From contig NC_135786.1 of assembly GCF_051106095.1 (NCBI RefSeq), positions 139,442,501 through 139,506,500 of the forward strand: DNA of 64,000 nucleotides, read 5' to 3'. The notes beneath the pieces are model-generated. The model did no database searches, was not told the origin of the DNA, and saw only the letters and a list, made by a program, of their open reading frames with translations. Of this stretch, positions 11,467 through 26,117 are shown piece by piece. Source of the DNA: Pogona vitticeps (taxonomy: Eukaryota > Chordata > Lepidosauria > Squamata > Agamidae). Both the position numbers and the translations under genes were made by a program. Within the stretch, counting starts at the first letter, position 1. Each line of letters opens with the position of its first letter.

Positions 11467-13551
11467 GTGTAAATCATAATGCATCTATGTGATTCAATGT
11501 ACATTTATAATAATTAAATAATACAACTGAAATCTCTGGAAAAAATAGCATTTCAGTGTGTGCAATGATATGAATATTAATTCAAAACTCTTTTCAATTA
11601 AATAGCTGCATGCATATAATCAGGACATTTAATACCTCTTCTGTGAGAAAGTTCTTAGAATTCTGAACTTGTATGATAGTTGTATCTCTGATTTTCTTTG
11701 GAAAAATAAAAAAAATCATCTCACACTTTTGTATTCATTGAAAATAAGGTGGTTTGCAGAGCATTTTTGTGTGTGAATGTTTTATTGCCCAATAAATACT
11801 GTATAGTATTTCCTGCAACACAATTGAATGAGAAGTGTATTTTTCCAGGTGTAAATATTATCAATATTGTGTTGCTGATGTAATGAAATAACCTACCTGT
11901 TGTCTCCCATTCTGTACTAGTATATCTGTTATGTTACTGATGCTAGGGGAGAGCAAGATTGCACTGGCCGCATTTGTAGAGAGTTTTTGAAATGGGGACA
12001 AAGGTTGCTTAATTCCCTGGGGCTGCAGTTGCCATCTCCTGTTTTTTAGGCTTTAATTGCTCTAGGGTTGGGAAAGCTCATGAAGCCTTAAACGCCTGCT
12101 GAAGCTTTAAACGCCTGCTGAGTCCTTTTCAGAACTTGAAAAGGAATAAGTATGAAACCACAGCCAGCACTAAATCACAGTGGCTTGCATTACTTTTAAG
12201 AGCAAGGTTTTAGTTCAACTATCCTTTCCAAGCTATTTAAGATTTGCCTGTCATGTAAGCAGTGTGATGCCCTCTAGGGAAATATTCATTTAAGGTGGAG
12301 GGGCGTTTTCCACTGCGGTGTTTATTTATTGGATGGAAGGTTCTTAATGTCTAAAATCCTGTTGACTCCAAAAGGAAAATAAGCAATGACGGGCAAGTTA
12401 CTCACAGCTCGGTTCAGAACTGGGGTTGGCAGACAAAGTTGCTTTCAAGAGGAAGAAGGGGAGGGGGAGCAAAAATATTTTTTTTAATCTGAGCCCATTT
12501 CTAAATTTGGACCTAGCTGTATTCCTAATGATGCTGCAGAAGCATTCCAGGCACCAAGGAGGGAGCTGCCCTGAATCAGATTACAAATGTGAGCTGGAGA
12601 CTAACATTTATGGGAAATTGCATTTGGTTCATAGTAAAGCAAACAGATTTATATTTGTAATGGAGCAACATCACCTAATGGAAGAAACTCTAAATATATT
12701 GCCATAGGGGAGGATTTGATGGTCAGAGAAGAAGGACAGGCAGCCAGCTGTGCCCAACAATGGGGTGTGCCTGGATGTTAAAATAGCTGGAATAAAAAGT
12801 AAACTTTTACAGCAGAAGAAATAACCCAGTGCTTTTAGAAACTACATGCAAATATTAAATTATTGTAAAGGCAAACACAAAGTAAAACACATTTTTAAAG
12901 GATACTGGGAGAAAAACCACATACTTTGTATTTTGGATAGAGTTCAGAAATTCATAGTGTGCATCTGAATATTAAACCAGCAAAACATTTTGAAGAAGAC
13001 CATTCTGTTGAAGCAATATAATAGGCTGCTTGTGTTAGCAAGTGAAGTTTCTCCTGCTTTCATTCTATGTCTGGTTGTTAAAATATTTTATGGGATCAGT
13101 CTGCAAAATACACAACTTAGAAAATAATGTGAAGTCTGTTTATGTGTTGTTTGTGTAATTATGGAAGGATGAGGAGAAAAAAATTGTGTGTCTTTAAATA
13201 TATTCCTTTTGTCCTTCCAAGAAGCAGGTGTTTTCATGTGAATCGTGCATCCTCCAAGTCTAGTACTTTACCAGTATTTGCATAAACATGTATGTATCTG
13301 CTGGTCCAGAGTTATTGCCTGAAACTTGGGAGCTCCCACCCTCATTTAGAACAAATAATTTAGATATGTAGTTAGAATTAAACTGGTGAGTAACCTTGGA
13401 TGTAATGGACCCTCTTGTATGTTTATAATGAACCACCTATATGGAAAAGGCAGACCTTTGCCTTTGTTTATAAAAATAAAACACTGTCCTTTTGAGTTCT
13501 CTCATCTGCCAAAAATGCTGATTTTTGTTATGCTTGCTTGTTTTTGATCAG
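11467..13551. other. Intronic sequence upstream of the KCC exon
   Basis: Mostly AT-rich single-copy-looking sequence. A 20-base unit around AAACGCCTGCTG occurs twice in tandem at about 12081-12121. I see no exon. The 93-codon open frame at 12426 shows nothing known. Confidence 0.4.
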
Positions 13552-13733
13552 GCTCAGTTAATCCATGACAGAAATACTGCATCCCACTCAACAGGAATGG
13601 TTAAATCTCTCACTGCTATTGCTATGCCAGAAAAAGTACAAATGACCTGGACGAAAGATAAGCTTATATCTGAGAAGCATAAAATAAAAGAGACAAATAT
13701 GGCAAGCTACAAGGACATCTTCAATATGAAACC
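13552..13733 (+). CDS. SLC12A7: K-Cl cotransporter (KCC4-like), third-last coding exon
   Basis: The exon follows a TTTTTGATCAG acceptor, starts at a codon boundary with AQLIHDRNTASHS, and ends with FNMKP split before the donor GTAAGT at 13734. It encodes part of the cytoplasmic C-terminal domain of a SLC12 K-Cl cotransporter, the electroneutral plasma-membrane exporter of K+ and Cl-. VQMTWTKDK (Thr codon 13645-13647) matches the second WNK-SPAK/OSR1 phosphorylation site known in KCC family members (Thr1048 of KCC3a), where phosphorylation inhibits transport. KLISEK and the (F/Y)KD(L/I)F.MKP ending resemble KCC4 more than KCC1, KCC2 or KCC3 as I recall them. The paralog call is therefore less certain than the family call. 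The exon is phase 0 at its start and leaves two bases at its end, fitting the next exon exactly. Confidence 0.9.
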
Positions 13734-14439
13734 GTAAGTTGATACCTAGGGAATAAAATACTGTGATCATTGGACTGCATTAATGGTACTTAATATAGCT
13801 AGACAAAAGTATTAACAATCCAATGACAAGTTGAATTGTGATTTTGTGTATGTCTTTAAATCAGCGACTACTTTGTGACTCTCCGGAATTTGTTGCCCTG
13901 CAACTCCAATCAGTGTTAGCCGTGTAACCAGTGGTGAAAGACTGTGGGAGTTGCAGTCCTGTAGTGTTGGGTAGATTATAAAATGCCCATTTTGCTTTAT
14001 AAAGTGTAAAATTCAGATCTGAAAGTACAAATGATTCAAGTTTCATTCATGTACACACAGTCATCCTGTTTTCTTCCTGATGTTCTGTTATTCTGACACA
14101 ACCAAAATTCAATTACTGGTTGTTCCCTACATTGTCTCCTTTGTATACACATACAGGCTATACATAGATCCAGTTATTAATTCTGTCTTTATATTTGCAC
14201 ATGCACAAATCTACACTCTTAGTCATTTAATTCATTGTTTTAAAATAGTTATTATAAATTATATTTAAAACAAAATACAATAAGGGTAGTTTTTAAAACA
14301 ATTGACAGTCTTCCTTAGTCAGGTGACCCTCAAACACATCCCTCTCATTCTAAATGTATGCCACCTCTGTAATAAAAGCACAGCAACCCATAATTTTTTA
14401 AAAGATAAACACCTCCCTACCTCTTCTAGTATTTTGGTG
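13734..14439. other. Intronic sequence, nothing firm
   Basis: Intron following the KCC exon. Around 13890-13970 there is a loose inverted repeat (CTGCAACTCCAATC against GGGAGTTGCAGTCC) like the arms of old palindromic MITEs, but no ends or target duplication can be set. Confidence 0.35.
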
Positions 14440-14830
14440 GGGCAACACATAATCTGAAATCTGCGGATTTTTTAATTTATTCATTCCTGGCTCGCTAAAT
14501 GCCTCTCTAAAGAGGTATGTTTTCATTTGCCAGTGGAGCAAAAGAAGGGAAGAGGCCAACTGCACCTCCCAAAAGAAGGAATTTCGTACTTTTGGAGTAG
14601 CCATAGAAAAAGCCATCTCTGGGATCCTTACTAAACGTGCATGTGACAATGGTGGGGCCCAGAGAAGTAACTCCCCTGAAAACGTAATCCATGTGGAGGC
14701 TTGTACAAGGAGATACAGTCTTTCAGATTCCATTTTCTCACCATCCAGGACTGGAAGGCTACACCATATGGGTGAAATAGTGTGGATTTTCCACTCATCT
14801 CCTGACACCTACCTTAGATTAACTAGAATG
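14440..14830 (-). mobile_element. L2/CR1-like LINE fragment, end of ORF2
   Basis: A minus-strand open frame (14808-14398) reads MATPKVRNSFFWEVQLA and WQMKTYLFREAF. This is the typical C-terminal pattern of L2/CR1-group reverse transcriptase proteins (AP.LWN.LP.E.RLA...F...LKTYLF..AF). It is 5'-truncated and decayed. The clade within the L2/CR1 group is not resolved. Confidence 0.65.
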
Positions 14831-17800
14831 GCTAGATGAATGTTTGTCTCGATAGCAAAGCAATGAGGAAAAACGAACAGACCTGCCTATTTCAGTGCCT
14901 TTCAATTCATTTAGTCCTTACACAATAACATTTGCTTGCTGGCATTTGTCTTAAAATTTATAATCATTGAAAGCTAAAGTTTGATTAAGACCACTTTACA
15001 CGTTTGCCCTAGTATCGGCACCATTCAATGAGAAGGAATGCGTTTAGAATTCTCTACATTAATATATCTTTTCCCAGGCTTCAAGCTTCTTTGAATTTAG
15101 TGGCAACTCCTGTAGCCCTATTAAGGTTTGCTTGCCTGAGTCATTTCGGTACGTGAACAAGAAACCACCTAGGCCAGTCCCCTTTATCATCCCTTTCTCT
15201 GTTTGAGTATCAGTGAGTCTGACGGGAAGGCAACCCTGGTTCTATAAAAGAGCAGAAATCCTGATTTTCCAAGATTCTGGCTTGCATGGAAAGCTTCCAT
15301 AAAAAAAAAAAAGAATTTTTCTTCAGATTCAATGATTTCCTAATTGGGGGGGAGGCAGTGATGGAGGAGAGGTGATTAGTGCTCCTCCATTCATTCATTG
15401 TAAAAGGACTGAAGACGGCATGTGTCTTCTGCCATTCTAGTACACAGTGGGGACAAGCAAGAAGGACCACTTGTAAGGGTCTGAAAATAGGCTTCTTTGT
15501 TTAAAAGCAGAGAGAGCCATAATTCCCATAGTTCCCAAAGCAAATGAGGGAGAGTGAAATAGTGCAATGAATGTCTCCAGCTTCCACAGTTCTCTGTATT
15601 TTCATTTGGGGGTGTCAGAATGCCTTCTTTAGGCCCTTCCCTCTTTTTTTTTCTTCCTTCACAACAATAATTCCTTTATCAATTCTTCAGGCACAGCCTT
15701 CTTTGCACTTTAGAATGGCCATAATGAACATAATAGAGAAAAGTACTAAAACTCTTTCCCAGATCAATAATAAGTTGGATTTTGATAATAATAACAATGA
15801 TAAACTGACTATTTTCTGAAATGATCCTAAGTAGTAGAGTCCACATTGATTCACAAATGAGAGGATCAGATAAATGCATCTGGAGAAAGCATGCTGAAGA
15901 CAGACAGACAGAGATGGGTGTATAGTTACTAGTGTGTTCTGGGAGAATAGTTCATTAAGGAAACATTTCTATAAAAACAAATAAAATATTAAAAATAACT
16001 ATCTACTAACTTTATTTTTTGCCATTTACCAATAATGTATAATGCACCTGTAGTGTAAAGATTCACTGTCTAAAATCCTGTTATATAGTAAATCACTCTA
16101 GCCAGTCAAGATTGAATCAGTCAAGATTTGGTGATTTAACTCTTCCATAATCACACTGATGCAAATTGGCCGACTTAGTTGTGATTTACTAGGCTAAAAT
16201 AATTTTCAACTAGAATAGGCCCATTTGAATCAATAGATCTTACGGAGGAGCTGACTTTATCAAATCCCCACTTATTCAGTGAGCCTACTCTAGTGTGACT
16301 TACTACACTAAGCAAAAGGATTTCAGCTGCTATTTAAATAGTGTTCATTAACCTTGCTATGCACAAAAATATTACAATCATTATAGCTTTCAGACTCCAG
16401 ATGTCAAAGTAATGGAAAAACCACAGCTTAGAAACAACCAAGAAACATGCATGTGTACACGTGTAGCCTTCTTTCAAATACACAGACACACTCCACTGTT
16501 GTCTTCAAGATTTGTGTGTGTGTGTGTGTGGAGTGTAGAACTGCAGAAGCTGCTACAGTGATTTGACAAAATGCTGATTATGACCTGGATGCACACAACC
16601 AGCAATTTATCACAGCAGCAGCTACTGAGTTGGAGTGCCCACGCATGTAACTGTTGTGAAACAAAACCAGCCATAGTGTTCTTACTTTGCATAGGAACAG
16701 TTTCCCTGAAACGTACTGAGAACTATGTTCAGCTGTGCAGCTGCTTAAAAAAAAAAAAAAGGGGGTGTCTTGGTGTCATCCTGCACATGGGAACCAAGCA
16801 ATGCTTTCTTGCTACCTGCCAGTGTTTTCCATTTAGATTTTATTTTCAGCACTGCTGTCTTAGAGTACAGGAAAAACAGTTTAAATAAAAAAAGTTACCG
16901 TCTTTCTGATTGTCATTTATATCTGAGTGGTCAATCTACGAGTCATGTGACCTTTCACCCATTTGAAACCTTGGCTGAGGATTCATCGATCTTCAGTATC
17001 AGTGGAGGGGAAAATGTATGTGTGTTGTTGTTGTTTTTCCTCCTAGAGGCTTTCTGTGCCTTTGGAAATGGTGCATACTTCCATGCACCTTGTTTAAAGC
17101 AGCTGCGTGTGCCATGAAGTTTCCCAGTAGCACAGATCTGGTTAAAAAAACATCCAAATAACATGCACTTAATTTCAAAGGAAAGAAAAAGTCATTTTCT
17201 CCACAACAAATTCAGCATCAAGGTGTTAATCATGGTGGGTTTGATTATGTGGTCCCATGTGGTCCCAGCATTGCTCAGGCCTGATTTTCATCAATGGTAT
17301 TGCAGTATAAATTTAAGGCAAACTGTGGAGATTAAGGAAGCTGAGTTTTAATTGAAAGCCTTTTGTGTAGATATCAGCCATTAACTTAAGAAAGTCTATT
17401 AGTGAACAAGATTTTTTTTAGAATCATTGCTGCAGTAAAATACAGCTTTGAGTCTGAGGAAAAAATATTAATTCCATTGCTGATAAACACACAGTATTGG
17501 TTTTATATTATTATAATTTCAGTGGCAGTGTATAGTGAGTGGAACGAACATTTGTGTAACCACTAGGTGGTGATGTTAACCTAATAATCATTAGCTAAGG
17601 TTATCAGTATGTAGAAAAATTATCTGAATAAGTGGAGAAAAAGAATGCTGTGTATTCCTTTCATACGGTGAAGACAAGGTAATAATTGCCATTATATATG
17701 TAAATATAAGATACAGAATGTTTTTGCTTATTAACATTTATTTTCTACTTCACAGTGTTTGTGTTAAACAGTAGTGCTACCTTTAAATGAAATATATACA

Positions 17801-20800
17801 GTTGTGTCAATTCATAGCTTTATTGCCATAAATGCTGCTTTTATTATAAATCAGCACAGTTAGAATGCACGCTTGCTAGATAGTTGCATGCGAAAATGTG
17901 GAAACAAGGTTGTATATTTTAGTAAAGGAGTTGAATGATTTTGCAATAGTATTTGTAATAGTCAAAAAGTTGATACATAGAATTGAAGAGATTTGTCTTT
18001 TCTTAGGGAAATAAAGCATTAATGTTTAATTATTAAAAGTAGTAACAGAACGAAGGAAATTGCTTCCTTAAAACTCCCAGGATGTTTCTACACTGTTCTA
18101 AAGCCATTCTCATGCAGTATAATTTGCTGCATTGCGTGCATCCATACACATTAAGAAGAGCATCTAAATTGGGGCAGGGAGAAACAGTGTAGTTTTAATC
18201 AGGCCATGTAGCTACACAGTTATTGGATACTTAAACATTTACATATGATAAAACAGCTTGCTTGCTTCCTGTGCCTTTCATTGCTGTCCAAGTGAAGAGA
18301 GTTTAGTGATGTAGTGTAGGACAAGCTTAGTATGGAACCAATATTTGTGGCCTAATTTGCGGAAAGGGTTAAAAGCCTACTCTTTAATATATAGAGCTAA
18401 ATTCACATGTTGTACTTCTAGCAAACCCATTAAAATAAAGAGGGTTGAGTTGTCTGTGTCTAACTTAATGCCATTGATTTCAATAGCCCTCCTTGGAGAA
18501 TGACTAAATAAGAATCTTAGCTTCAGTTGTATTTTAATGGCACTTGTAATTCCCTTTTACACTTAATAATAGCCAAAATATATAGGTGCTTCCGAGGAAT
18601 ACCTTTATATACAGATGCAAACACTGGTGCAACTGGATAGGTCTTGGTGACATTTGCACATAGAATTCTTTTGGAAGAGGAAGAAGGGGGGTTGGCAAAC
18701 AAGGAGAGAATGAGGCACACAAGTCTGAAAGTTGCTTTTTCCGCTTTGATGTAACATGTAACTAAGACTTGAGGTTACAGTTGTCGCTTCTTCCATCCTA
18801 AAGAGAGAGTTCATCTCTCTTGCTTGTGCTCTCTCTCTCTCTCTTGTAGAGCTATTGAAGGCACAGGAAGAGATGTCAGGGCAATATGTTATGGCAGAAA
18901 TATCCCAAAAGAGCAGTGTTGAACAGTTATAAAATAACAATGGGAGCAATTAACATATTCCTTCATTAGTACTACAAGTTTGCTGTATATATTTTTAAAG
19001 TCATTGTGCAGTATACAATTTAAATCAAGTATACAATTTAGAAGTGTTTAAACTTTTGAGGCGTGAATATAAGTATAATGTGCTTAAGTTTCTGTAATGG
19101 TAAAATATGCCATACAACCATCAATGTATTCCTAAAATAATATATTTACACATTTGTTTCTTTTCCATGTAGAGAATGGGGAAATCTGTAAGTCAAATTC
19201 GATTTAAATTAGGTTGTTTTTCCTGCTTTTCTGTGCTTTTCCGTTTAACTGTTGTTGCATGTCATCTTCAAATTAGCTGCTTTCAAATTTTTATTGTGTC
19301 CATATATGACATTTAGCATGTGAATGTGATGGCTTAGCATTCCAATAGTATTTTCCTTTTATGCTCTTCTAATAGGTTTCTCTTTATTATTATTTTCTTC
19401 TCCTTCAGAATAAATCCCATCATAATGCTTCATAAAGCAAAGGTCACAGTTTGCTTATATAGAATGGCTGACATTTCCTTCATAAAAGTCCCTGGAGTGC
19501 AACTTTCCACCTTAATTATCTCAATAACCAGATGCAAAATAGTTTCTGTATGGGCTAACATTGACATAATTGAAAGGATTATGGCATTGACACTAAGCAT
19601 TTTTAAATGGATATATGTGTATATATAATATATATAACATAAGCCTAATTATAGCTTCAGCCATAATCTGGCTCACCTTCCATTTTGTTTCATTTGTGTG
19701 AATATTGCTGCAATATTGCATAGCTCCAAAGCTCTCCTTCCATCTTTTTAAAAAACAAAAATAATAAAAGATAATCTTAACAACAACAAAATTAATATAG
19801 CTAGATGTGTCATTGTATGGATAGATCATTGAACTCCACGAAAGGGACAGCAACACAAAAATTACATTCTGATAAATTCTTCCATTTCCCTTCTTTGAAA
19901 CACTACCAAAGCTTTCCTCTTGCCTTTTCATTTTCATCGTTGAGGATCTCCATCATTTTACTCCTTGAATTCCCCCCATGGATTACCATTACTTTATACA
20001 AAAAAATCTATCCACAGAACAGTTTTGTACATATACATATAAGACATAGTCATCCTCTCTAATAATTGTACAACACCTACAATGATCACATTCATCCATT
20101 AGATTTGATCTATATGTAGAAAAAGGTATTTTGTCCATGGATCTTTTGATTTATTAACTGCACAAAATTCAGCTTTATGGTAGTCAATAAACTGTAATCC
20201 AGTAATACGTACATGCTTAAACTCGTGACTTATTCAATGCATGCCCATTATTATTAAGCTTTTGCAGCAGCCCCTTGCCTCTGTGGGTGTAAGTAGGCAT
20301 CCTTTGCTCTCACATTTGGCTAGATCAGGAATCAGTATTTCAAACTCATAAGGGAGAAGCCCGCTTGGTATATAGTATGAGCAGAAGCTTTTATAGACAT
20401 AAACTATAGAAGGGAAGATCATGAATGTGAAACACATTTGTTAATATGATCTTGAACTTCTCTTCCTTAATCATACGTAAGCAGATTAACCTTGAAAATT
20501 GCCTATATATTACTCTGCTTTACCCTTCTTTGCTAGAATTTGTTCTTTATCTAAATTCATTTCATACTTCTCATTTCACATTAAGATATGGTGTCCCACC
20601 TCAGTGGTTTTCTAAAAGGGCTTCAGAAATAGTATTTTCCTTGCAAGGAAAATATTATACTTAAACCTTGTGAGAAACACAGTCAAGCGTTTTGGAGATG
20701 CAAGTTGTCTGGTTAACTATTATGTATTTTAAAGATAGACCTGCGTGTTGCAGACTGTCTTGCATTTCCAGTTTTGCAGGTAGTACTCAGATTGGCTTGA

Positions 20801-21514
20801 GGGAGGGGAGGAGTGTTGGGTTGAAGAAGGAGAACTTAACTCTTCCCTTGCTGCCAATCCCCCCAGTGACTGCCTGTTCAGAATTTCATACTCATGTTTG
20901 CAGGTAATTACGCATCTCAAAACTAGTTGCATCCATCCTGAAAATATTAGGATAGCGTTGTGATGAACAGCATAATATTCATAAACTCTTATTGGAGTCT
21001 ATTTGTGATCGGAGAGAATTAGGGAGTGGCTAAGCACTACAGCTGTGGTACAGTTGACTGAGATATCACTAAACAATATGTGATAATTTTGAAGTTAGTT
21101 TTCATTATATTCCTTTGAGTGAAGATGATGCTCACGCTTCGGTGACCAAACTGGCACTGATTGGTATAGATTTGGTAACTTTCTGATGGAAAGCCTACCT
21201 GAGAAGTATCACAATTGAACAGCTAATCTTTGCTACCTCTGTCCACAGCTCCCTTGATAGCCAGGATAAAAATCTTTTTTGTTAGCTGCAGAGGATGTCT
21301 CAGGCATATATAGACATATGTTCCATTAAAGTGCCATCTGACTTTTAATTTTTTTTATGATAAAAGAGCATCAGCTGCTATAGTTTTAGAGAGCTGGATG
21401 TCTTGATTTTCACAATCAATGTATCTTAATGAGTTTCACTGCTTCATTACTGGAATACAATGCAAGAAAAATACAATGTGACACTGTGTCTGTAGAGGTG
21501 GAAGTAGTTTATTG
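14831..21514. other. Long KCC intron segment, no gene recognised
   Basis: AT-rich intronic sequence with only short chance open frames. Simple repeats: a GT run at about 16513-16531, poly-A near 16747, and a CT run near 18832-18844. The LINEs, SINEs and MITEs abundant elsewhere in the window are not obvious here. Confidence 0.4.
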
Positions 21515-21901
21515 CAGAGGTCCCCGACCCTAGCTCTGCGGCCCAGTGCCAGTCCATGCCTGAACCGGACCGGGCCGCCAAGACAGACTTCCCGCCCTGC
21601 CCGACCCCCGCATGCACTCACCCCTACACAGCTGATTTGCACATGCGCGCGTGCTCCAGGATACCAGTGCGAGCGCTGCGCCTCTGTTTGTACACGAGCG
21701 CCCGCACAAGTGCCACACCATTGTTTGTGCATGTGCGCGAGTGTGCACGCCTGCACAAGCACCACCATTTGCGCATGCGCACAAGCACAGAAGCAGCACG
21801 CTGCTGTATGCACACACACTCGTTTGCACATGCGCACGAGCAGGGGGGGTTCCCTGCCTTCCCCAGCCAGTCCGAGGGGTGAAAAAGGTTCAGGACCCCT
21901 G
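21515..21901. mobile_element. hAT MITE with CpG-rich interior
   Basis: The ends are related inverted repeats (CAGAGGTCCCCGACCC at the left, CAGGGGTCCTGAACC read from the right). Perfect 8-base target duplications GTTTATTG stand at 21507-21514 and 21902-21909. The interior is unusually rich in CpG and alternating purine-pyrimidine words such as TGCGCATGCGCACAAGC. Several open frames on both strands are a consequence of the low stop-codon content here. Confidence 0.9.
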
Positions 21902-22965
21902 GTTTATTGCTTCTTCTTTTCCAGTGTCATTCATGTCTGCTCTCTCAGATTAATTTGATAAGTAATTAGAGTCTTCTCGCTAGTCACTGATTATCTTTTC
22001 TGTACTGATCCAGTCAGTCAGAAGGACATGTGAATGTTTTTTTTATATGTGAATATCAGGATCCAAAGGCAGTGTTCTACTCATGCACAGGGTGTTTTCA
22101 GCTCCCCTTTTGTAGCAGTGGCACTTCATGCTGCTGAGAAACCCCATAGAACAGCAACCCAGGATACAAAGAGTTTTCCTCTCTGCCCCTGTGCATATAT
22201 GAAGGTACTTTGCACACATGTTAGTCCCCAGCCATAGAGGTTTATAAATAGGTCTCTTTTATTATGGTTATCAGTGGATATTGGATAGTTATACTAGTCT
22301 GAAATGCTACTTCTGTACATTTAGTCTGGGTGTCTTAATGGGTGGATGGAAGACTTTCCTTACATTGATTAAAGTCCTCTTGGAAGCTCAGACATGTTAC
22401 CACAACTGCATCTTTGAGAAGAGAAAGGAAACGTCTTGTTTCCTCTCATGCAGAGAGCATTCTAGCTGGAAGGATCTCTATAGGGATGAAGGGGATGACA
22501 GATTCACACACTTCTGTTGCTTTCTGAGCAAGAGAGACCACCAGAAGAGTATTCTAATGCTTATAGCCTAGCTTTTAATTCCTCATTTTAAGCCTTGATT
22601 CTTAGTTGCTTTATGCATGCTGTAGCTGGTTCCCCTAATAAAGCTGGAGATGAGTTTTGTTTGGAATTTCAAAAGTAAACACTTGTATAAAAGGAGTAGT
22701 AATGAATAGGATTTCATATTGATTCTTCTAAACTGGTGACCTGAATTCAGTGCAACCAACAGGAAACCAAGCCCTTTGTAGCAAGCAGTTTCCTATGATT
22801 AGTATCCAAAGAGTCAAGGAAATGGGACTGGGGAGAAAGAAACAGTGGCATGTGTTACCTAGATTAGCCTTTTCTTGATCAATTAGGGTGTAAATTATTA
22901 TGATCTCCCTATCAAAATTAGAGAGTATTGGTGAATAGTCTCTTTACGATGGGAAATGGAAATGT

Positions 22966-24114
22966 TGTTGTTGTTTAGTTGTTAAGTCGTGTCCAACTCT
23001 TTGTGACCCCATGGACCAGAGCATGCCAGGCCCTCCTGTCTTCCACTGCCTCCCGGAGTTGGGTCAAATTCATGTTGGTCGCTTCGATTACACTGTCCAA
23101 CCATCTCGTCCTCTGACGTCTCGTTCTCTTGCCTTCACATTTTCCCAACATCAGGGAGTCTTCTCTTTCCAGACTCCTCTTTCTGGGGAGTCTTCTCTTC
23201 TCATGAGATGGCCAAAGTATTAGAGCCTCAGCTCCAGGATCTGTCCTTCCAGTGAGCACTCAGGGTTGATTTCCTTCAGAATGGATAGGTTTGATCTCCT
23301 TGCAATCCAGGGGACTCTCAAGAGTCTCCTCCAGCACCACAATTCAAAAAATCAGTTCTTTGGCAGTCAGTCTTCTTTATGGTCCACCTCTCACTTCTAT
23401 ACATCGCTACTGGAAAAAACCATAGCTTTGACTATGCAGGCCTTTGTCGGCAAGGTGATGTCTCTGCCTTTTAAGATGTTGTCTAGGTTTGTCATTGTTT
23501 TCCTCCCAAGAAGCAGGTGTCTTTTAATTCCATGGCTGCTGTCACCATCTGCAGTGATCATGGAGCCCAGGAAAGTAAAATCTATTACTGCCTCCATATC
23601 TTCCCCTTCTATTTGCCAGGAGGTGATGCGGCCAGTGGCCATGATCTTAGTTTTTTTTTGATGTTGAGCTTCAGACTGTTTTGTGCACTCTCCTCTTTCA
23701 CCCTCATTGCGAGGTTCTTTAATTCCTCCTCACTTTCTGCCATCAGAGTGGTATTGTCTACATATCTGAGGTTACTGATATTTCTTCCAGCAATCTTAAT
23801 TCCGGCTTGGGATTCCTCCAGTCCAGCCTTTTGCATGATGTATTCTGCATATAAGTTAAGTAAGCAGAGAGACAAGATACAGCCTTGTCATACTCCTTTC
23901 CCAATTTTGAACCAATCAGTTGTTCCGTATCCAGTTCTAACTGTTGCTTCCTGTCCCACATATAGATTTCTCAGGAGATAGATAAGGTGGTCAGGCACTC
24001 CCATTTCTTTAAGGACTTGCCATAGTTTGCTGTGATCCATACAGTCAGAGGCTTTTGCGTAGTCAATGAAGCAGAAGTAGATGTTTTCTGGAACTCTCTG
24101 GCTTTCTCCATAAT
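22966..24114 (-). mobile_element. Bov-B (RTE) LINE, 5'-truncated, with target duplication
   Basis: The minus strand encodes Bov-B reverse transcriptase segments in several frames: LYAEYIM, GRNISNLRYVDNTTLMAE, FTFLGSMITADG, LMLGKCEGKRTR and AWHALVHGVTKSWTRL. The tail is a GTTGTT-type repeat. The 11-base word AATGGAAATGT flanks both ends (22955-22965 and 24115-24125). The insertion is antisense to the cotransporter, about 0.7 kb before its next exon. Frame shifts make it inactive. Confidence 0.93.
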
Positions 24115-24800
24115 AATGGAAATGTAGGCAGGAGCAAAAGTAGCAGAGATAAATTCACAAGGTTTGGTTTTTTTTTAATCAGTTATGGTTAAATTCAGTA
24201 CTACCAACACTATTGTAATCTCATGCCATGAGATTGGGGTGCTGGTACATATTAACTCTTGAATTATCTGTTACAGTCATGCTGTTGATGGCACCCAGCA
24301 ATAAGCACCCACACTTGCAATCACATAGTGTGAAGTCCTAGGTTGGGGTAGAGGCTAATAAAGTATTGCATGCCCTGGAAAATTCCTTTCAGAGTTTTGT
24401 TGGCCATAGAGTTTTTACTTTCTAGATAGCAGGAAAGAGCAGTACAATAACATTTCTATAAAACAGAGAGACTCATTTTCTTTTCTTGACAAGTGACACC
24501 GAGCAAAATGGTGTATCCCCCCTTTCATTAAAAGTCATGGAGAAGCCAGATAAATTTGTTTCAGGGGCTAGAATCAGTCTGCAAGTCCAGTTGACCCTCT
24601 TTGTTCTAAATCATAGACATTCCATGATGTATTTGCCCAAGCATATGTTTCTTTTTTATAAATAGTCATAACATTAGTTGCTGATTAGTAAGCATTTTCT
24701 ATTTGGTATGGCTTCAGAAAGTTTGGCTGCACCAGCACCTTTTTCTTCTAGTATGATATAAAATTGTGCCAGCTAATCCAACTTTGTTCTTGTATCATAG

Positions 24801-24934
24801 GAACCAGTCAAATGTAAGAAGGATGCATACTGCTGTCAAGCTTAATGGAGTTGTGCTAAACAAATCACAAAATGCTCAGCTGGTATTACTGAACATGCCT
24901 GGACCTCCAAAGAACAGGAAAGGAGATGAAAACT
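24801..24934 (+). CDS. SLC12A7: K-Cl cotransporter (KCC4-like), second-last coding exon
   Basis: The exon follows TGTATCATAG and adds one base to the proline codon of the previous exon, giving [18 protein letters not shown]. It continues [30 protein letters not shown], and ends one base into the Tyr codon. These words are near-invariant in KCC C-termini. The [13 protein letters not shown] version is the one I associate with KCC4, whereas KCC1 and KCC3 carry NEVIV and related words. The donor is GTATCC, a GT but a weak match to the consensus. The exon is 134 bases, in frame with both neighbours, and has no lesion. Confidence 0.93.

Positions 24935-26117
<1,183 letters not shown>

Noticed and set aside
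21436-21958. Open frames of 99-148 codons rich in Cys, His and Ala
   Set aside because: They are translations of the CpG-rich hAT MITE interior, which has few stop codons.
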